Below, piece after piece: positions 42,656-43,594 of a stretch of 43,594 bases of DNA; the stretch's first letter is position 1; each line of letters starts with the position of its first letter. The DNA is from Lentisphaeria bacterium. GTDB taxonomy: Bacteria > Verrucomicrobiota > Lentisphaeria > Victivallales > Victivallaceae. Both the position numbers and the translations under genes were made by a program. Below the pieces are notes generated by a model. That model did no database searches. It was not told the origin of the DNA and saw only the letters and a list, made by a program, of their open reading frames with translations. Where the stretch lies: contig JAGBZM010000032.1 in assembly GCA_017628235.1 (NCBI GenBank), positions 1-43,594 on the forward strand, written 5' to 3'.

Positions 42656-42787
42656 AACTTAAAAATCCCAAACCTATTGAAAGTACTTTTAGGATTACAT
42701 TAAGACAACCTTCTATTTTTTCATAGATACTACTCTTTTTGAGGGTTACATATAATTTTTCCAATCGAGCAAATTTATCTGTAATCG
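42656..42787. other. AT-rich junction segment
   Basis: This stretch of about 130 bases is far richer in A and T than its surroundings and separates the truncated adaptor gene from the DUF4143 gene. On the minus strand a GTG-started frame from 42812 reads a plausible amphipathic peptide (ITDKFARLEKLYVTLKKSS and onward) as far as the junction, then continues antisense through the adaptor gene. It may be the stump of a gene cut at the same point. No inverted terminal repeats or target-site duplication are evident. Confidence 0.4.
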
Positions 42788-43594
42788 TCAAATCAATGAT
42801 GCCGGAATGCACAATACATTTTTATTTGGTAAAGGCATTATTTCGGGACAACTGCAGACCACTGCTCCTTTTTTTACTTTTATTGTGAGCTTGTCAAGTA
42901 CGCTGAAATGTTTGGCATATTCCCCTTTCGGAGTGGAAGACTTTTTGAATTCTATTGGATAAAATCCGTCTGCTGATTCAATAAGCAGGTCGATTTCTTT
43001 TTTGTCCTTATCGCGATAGAAATACAACGAGGGCTCGTTGATTCCGGCATTCCAGTAAGATTTCAGTATTTCTGAAATGCACCAGGTCTCAAAAAATTCT
43101 CCGCTCATTGCGCCTGCTTCCAGAGTTTCCGGAGTGGGCCAGCGGGTAAGATATGCACATAATCCGGTATCAAGCATATAGAGCTTGGGAGTCTTGACCA
43201 ACCTTGCTGTAAGGCTTCCGGTGTATGGATGATGCAGATATACGATCCGCGAAGAAGTAAGAATTGTCAGCCAGCTTTGAGCCGTTTTATTGTCAATTCC
43301 GGCATCTCTGGCAAGCTCCGCATTATTGAGCAACTGACCGGTTCTGGCAGCACAGGAGCAAAGGAATTTATAGAATTTATCAAGATCGTGAACTTTCGTA
43401 AGATTACGGATATCACGTTCAAGATAAGTGGCAATATAACTTGAATAGAAGAAGTCCCGTTCCTGTGGAGTTGCATTGATGACTTCCGGATAACAGCCCG
43501 TCCAGATGCGTTTGAATAATTCACTTGCACTGATGCCTTTTTCTGATGAAAACTGCAAATCAGGTGCAAAGGGGGTATTTTTTCTATCTGCCAG
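42788..43594 (-). CDS. DUF4143 ATPase, C-terminal part (5' end beyond the window)
   Basis: The frame is open to the right edge of the window (43594), so the gene's start lies outside it and the upstream ATP-binding domain (AAA_14) is not seen. Over 269 residues it shows the DUF4143 pattern: CYPEVINATPQERDFFYSSYIATYLERDI, then LARDAGIDNKTAQSWL (a helix-turn-helix-like element), KLYMLDTGLCAYLTRW, and near the end KEIDLLIES...FYPIEFKKS. The last resembles a PD-(D/E)xK nuclease fold motif. These proteins are common accessory genes in gut bacteria and archaea, sometimes linked to defence, toxin-antitoxin or mobile elements; the function is unknown. Its position beside the AT-rich junction suggests it arrived by transfer. 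Confidence 0.82.
   Translation of the reverse strand: MADRKNTPFAPDLQFSSEKGISASELFKRIWTGCYPEVINATPQERDFFYSSYIATYLERDIRNLTKVHDLDKFYKFLCSCAARTGQLLNNAELARDAGIDNKTAQSWLTILTSSRIVYLHHPYTGSLTARLVKTPKLYMLDTGLCAYLTRWPTPETLEAGAMSGEFFETWCISEILKSYWNAGINEPSLYFYRDKDKKEIDLLIESADGFYPIEFKKSSTPKGEYAKHFSVLDKLTIKVKKGAVVCSCPEIMPLPNKNVLCIPASLI

Noticed and set aside
42474-42812. 112-codon minus-strand frame across the junction
   Set aside because: Its second half is antisense to the adaptor gene. Only the first part, inside the AT-rich segment, looks protein-like, so at best it is a stump.

Overview
The window looks like chromosomal DNA of a Lentisphaerota (Victivallaceae-like) or closely related PVC bacterium from a glycan-rich habitat such as a gut. 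I infer this from the mix of genes rather than from a marker gene. The window has many glycoside hydrolases, three prepilin-type proteins with a near-identical [20 protein letters not shown] start, AraC regulators beside hydrolase operons, SSS transport, Gfo/Idh and ceramidase-like enzymes, and a moderately GC-rich coding style.

Layout. 1-2.9 kb: tRNA-Val (TAC), an unknown 144-residue protein, and two convergent transporters (MFS and EamA/DMT). 3-9 kb: an AraC regulator divergent from an operon of GH29 alpha-fucosidase, pseudopilin 1, a secreted CBM9-like plus TIM-barrel hydrolase, and a secreted jelly-roll protein. 9.3-19.4 kb: an M20 amidohydrolase, a GH38 alpha-mannosidase, a secreted TIM-barrel hydrolase, pseudopilin 2 and a DUF6259-like hydrolase, the last four on the minus strand. 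19.5-22.4 kb: two AraC regulators flanking a PerR-rubrerythrin peroxide operon. 22.6-36.2 kb: a long minus-strand run with its promoter upstream of pseudopilin 3, followed by a secreted TIM-barrel hydrolase, an SSS symporter, a two-gene FAD oxidoreductase set, a GH36/GH31-like hydrolase, a DegT-type PLP aminotransferase, a ceramidase-like amidase and a Gfo/Idh dehydrogenase. 36.4-37.5 kb: a 47-residue membrane protein and RsuA. 37.7-41.2 kb: a FUSC/HlyD/outer-membrane-lipoprotein efflux operon. 41.4-43.6 kb: an ArsR regulator with a Cys-rich tail, a membrane-fusion protein cut short at an AT-rich junction, and a DUF4143 ATPase running off the window.

How the genes fit together. The hydrolases (fucosidase, mannosidase, galactosidase-like and several unassigned TIM barrels) suggest stripping of complex fucosylated and mannosylated glycans. 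The AraC genes are the probable local regulators. The long minus-strand run pairs uptake (SSS) with an amidase, a PLP enzyme, an NAD(P)-type dehydrogenase and FAD enzymes, which would suit catabolism of an N-acylated amino sugar or cyclitol. This is inference.

The most unusual signals are two. (1) Each of the three pseudopilin genes carries, inside the codons of its leader peptide, two overlapping inverted repeats that share a middle arm. The architecture is the same in all three, but the arm sequence differs in gene 3. (2) Each pseudopilin gene lies immediately upstream of a large secreted TIM-barrel hydrolase gene. A shared promoter form, TTGnnn-16/17-TATATTA, recurs across the window and fixes several gene starts.
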